From assembly GCF_007786455.1 (NCBI RefSeq), contig NZ_VNJK01000001.1, forward strand, positions 1-64,000: a stretch of DNA of 64,000 bases. The letters run 5' to 3'. The stretch is from Paenibacillus agilis. Lineage in GTDB: Bacteria > Bacillota > Bacilli > Paenibacillales > Paenibacillaceae. Under the pieces are notes generated by a model, which saw nothing but the letters and a program-made list of their open reading frames with translations, searched no databases and was not told the DNA's origin. Made by a program: the position numbers and the translations under genes. This document shows, piece by piece, positions 63,893 through 64,000 of the stretch. Numbering within the stretch: position 1 is the stretch's first letter; every line of letters starts with the position of its first letter.

Positions 63893-64000
63893 GTGGACGT
63901 ATCGATCATTATTCCTGTATACAATAAGATGGAGCAGTTGGAGCGCAGTTTATATTTTATAGCACATCAGACGGTGTCTGACGCCACTGTAGAGGTGATC
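63893..64000 (+). CDS. GT2-family glycosyltransferase, N-terminus (truncated by window end)
   Basis: The first 36 codons read VDVSIIIPVYNKMEQLERSL followed by a short further segment, the standard start of a GT-A fold family 2 glycosyltransferase. GTG at 63893 follows AAAGGAGG by seven bases. It continues past the window, so the biosynthetic cluster is not complete here. Confidence 0.85.
   Translation, partial: MDVSIIIPVYNKMEQLERSLYFIAHQTVSDATVEVI

Overview
The window looks like a chromosome segment of a spore-forming Bacillota, most likely a Paenibacillus-type Bacillales. This is an inference from the gene order tRNA array - ppc - sigW/rsiW - cdaA/cdaR/glmM - glmS, from AGGAGG-type ribosome binding sites with frequent GTG/TTG starts, and from the style of the NRPS/PKS genes. 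No species can be named from the sequence alone.

Region 1 (1-13,231) is core genome. It holds the 3' end of a 23S rRNA, a 5S rRNA and 17 tRNAs, including a tandem duplication of a Gly-Arg-Pro-Gly block. PEP carboxylase, the SigW/RsiW envelope-stress pair, the c-di-AMP/cell-wall operon cdaA-cdaR-glmM, and glmS behind a glmS self-cleaving ribozyme follow. A perfect SigW-type promoter lies between sigW and rsiW. A second, unidentified foldable segment lies between the ribozyme and the glmS start.

Region 2 (13,257-28,394) is a complete Tn7-like transposon inserted 25 bp after the glmS stop codon. It has a GATGT target duplication, matching TGT...ACA ends, four abutting TnsB-type sites at the glmS-proximal end and three spaced ones at the distal end. 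It carries a full tnsABCDE set. The cargo is a compact anti-phage island: an AAA-ATPase/subtilase pair (IetAS-like), a 508-residue protein with a divergent diadenylate-cyclase-fold domain, and a two-gene CBASS made of a CD-NTase and a two-TM beta-barrel Cap15-like effector. The original glmS terminator now lies beyond the far end of the element.

Region 3 (28,400-35,830) is ordinary accessory chromosome: an IS-end scar, a small secreted protein, a DJ-1/PfpI isonitrile-hydratase-like enzyme, an MFS exporter, and a LytS/LytT-type two-component system next to an OFA-family MFS carrier.

Region 4 (35,845-64,000, running off the window) is a hybrid NRPS / AT-less PKS cluster with the marks of a prodrug antibiotic. 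AsnA makes asparagine. A C-A-T-E starter module has a specificity code reading as Asn, so it should install acyl-D-Asn. A fused S12 peptidase-ABC exporter of the ZmaM/AmiB/ClbP logic could remove that cap on export. NRPS2, a free acyltransferase, a KS-KR-ACP PKS and a KS-ACP-BtrH-like PKS extend the chain. A free ACP, a radical SAM/SPASM enzyme, a second BtrH-like protein that appears to lack the catalytic Cys, two paralogous MGT-type glycosyltransferases and a GT2 enzyme would tailor it. I do not recognise this gene combination as a known pathway.
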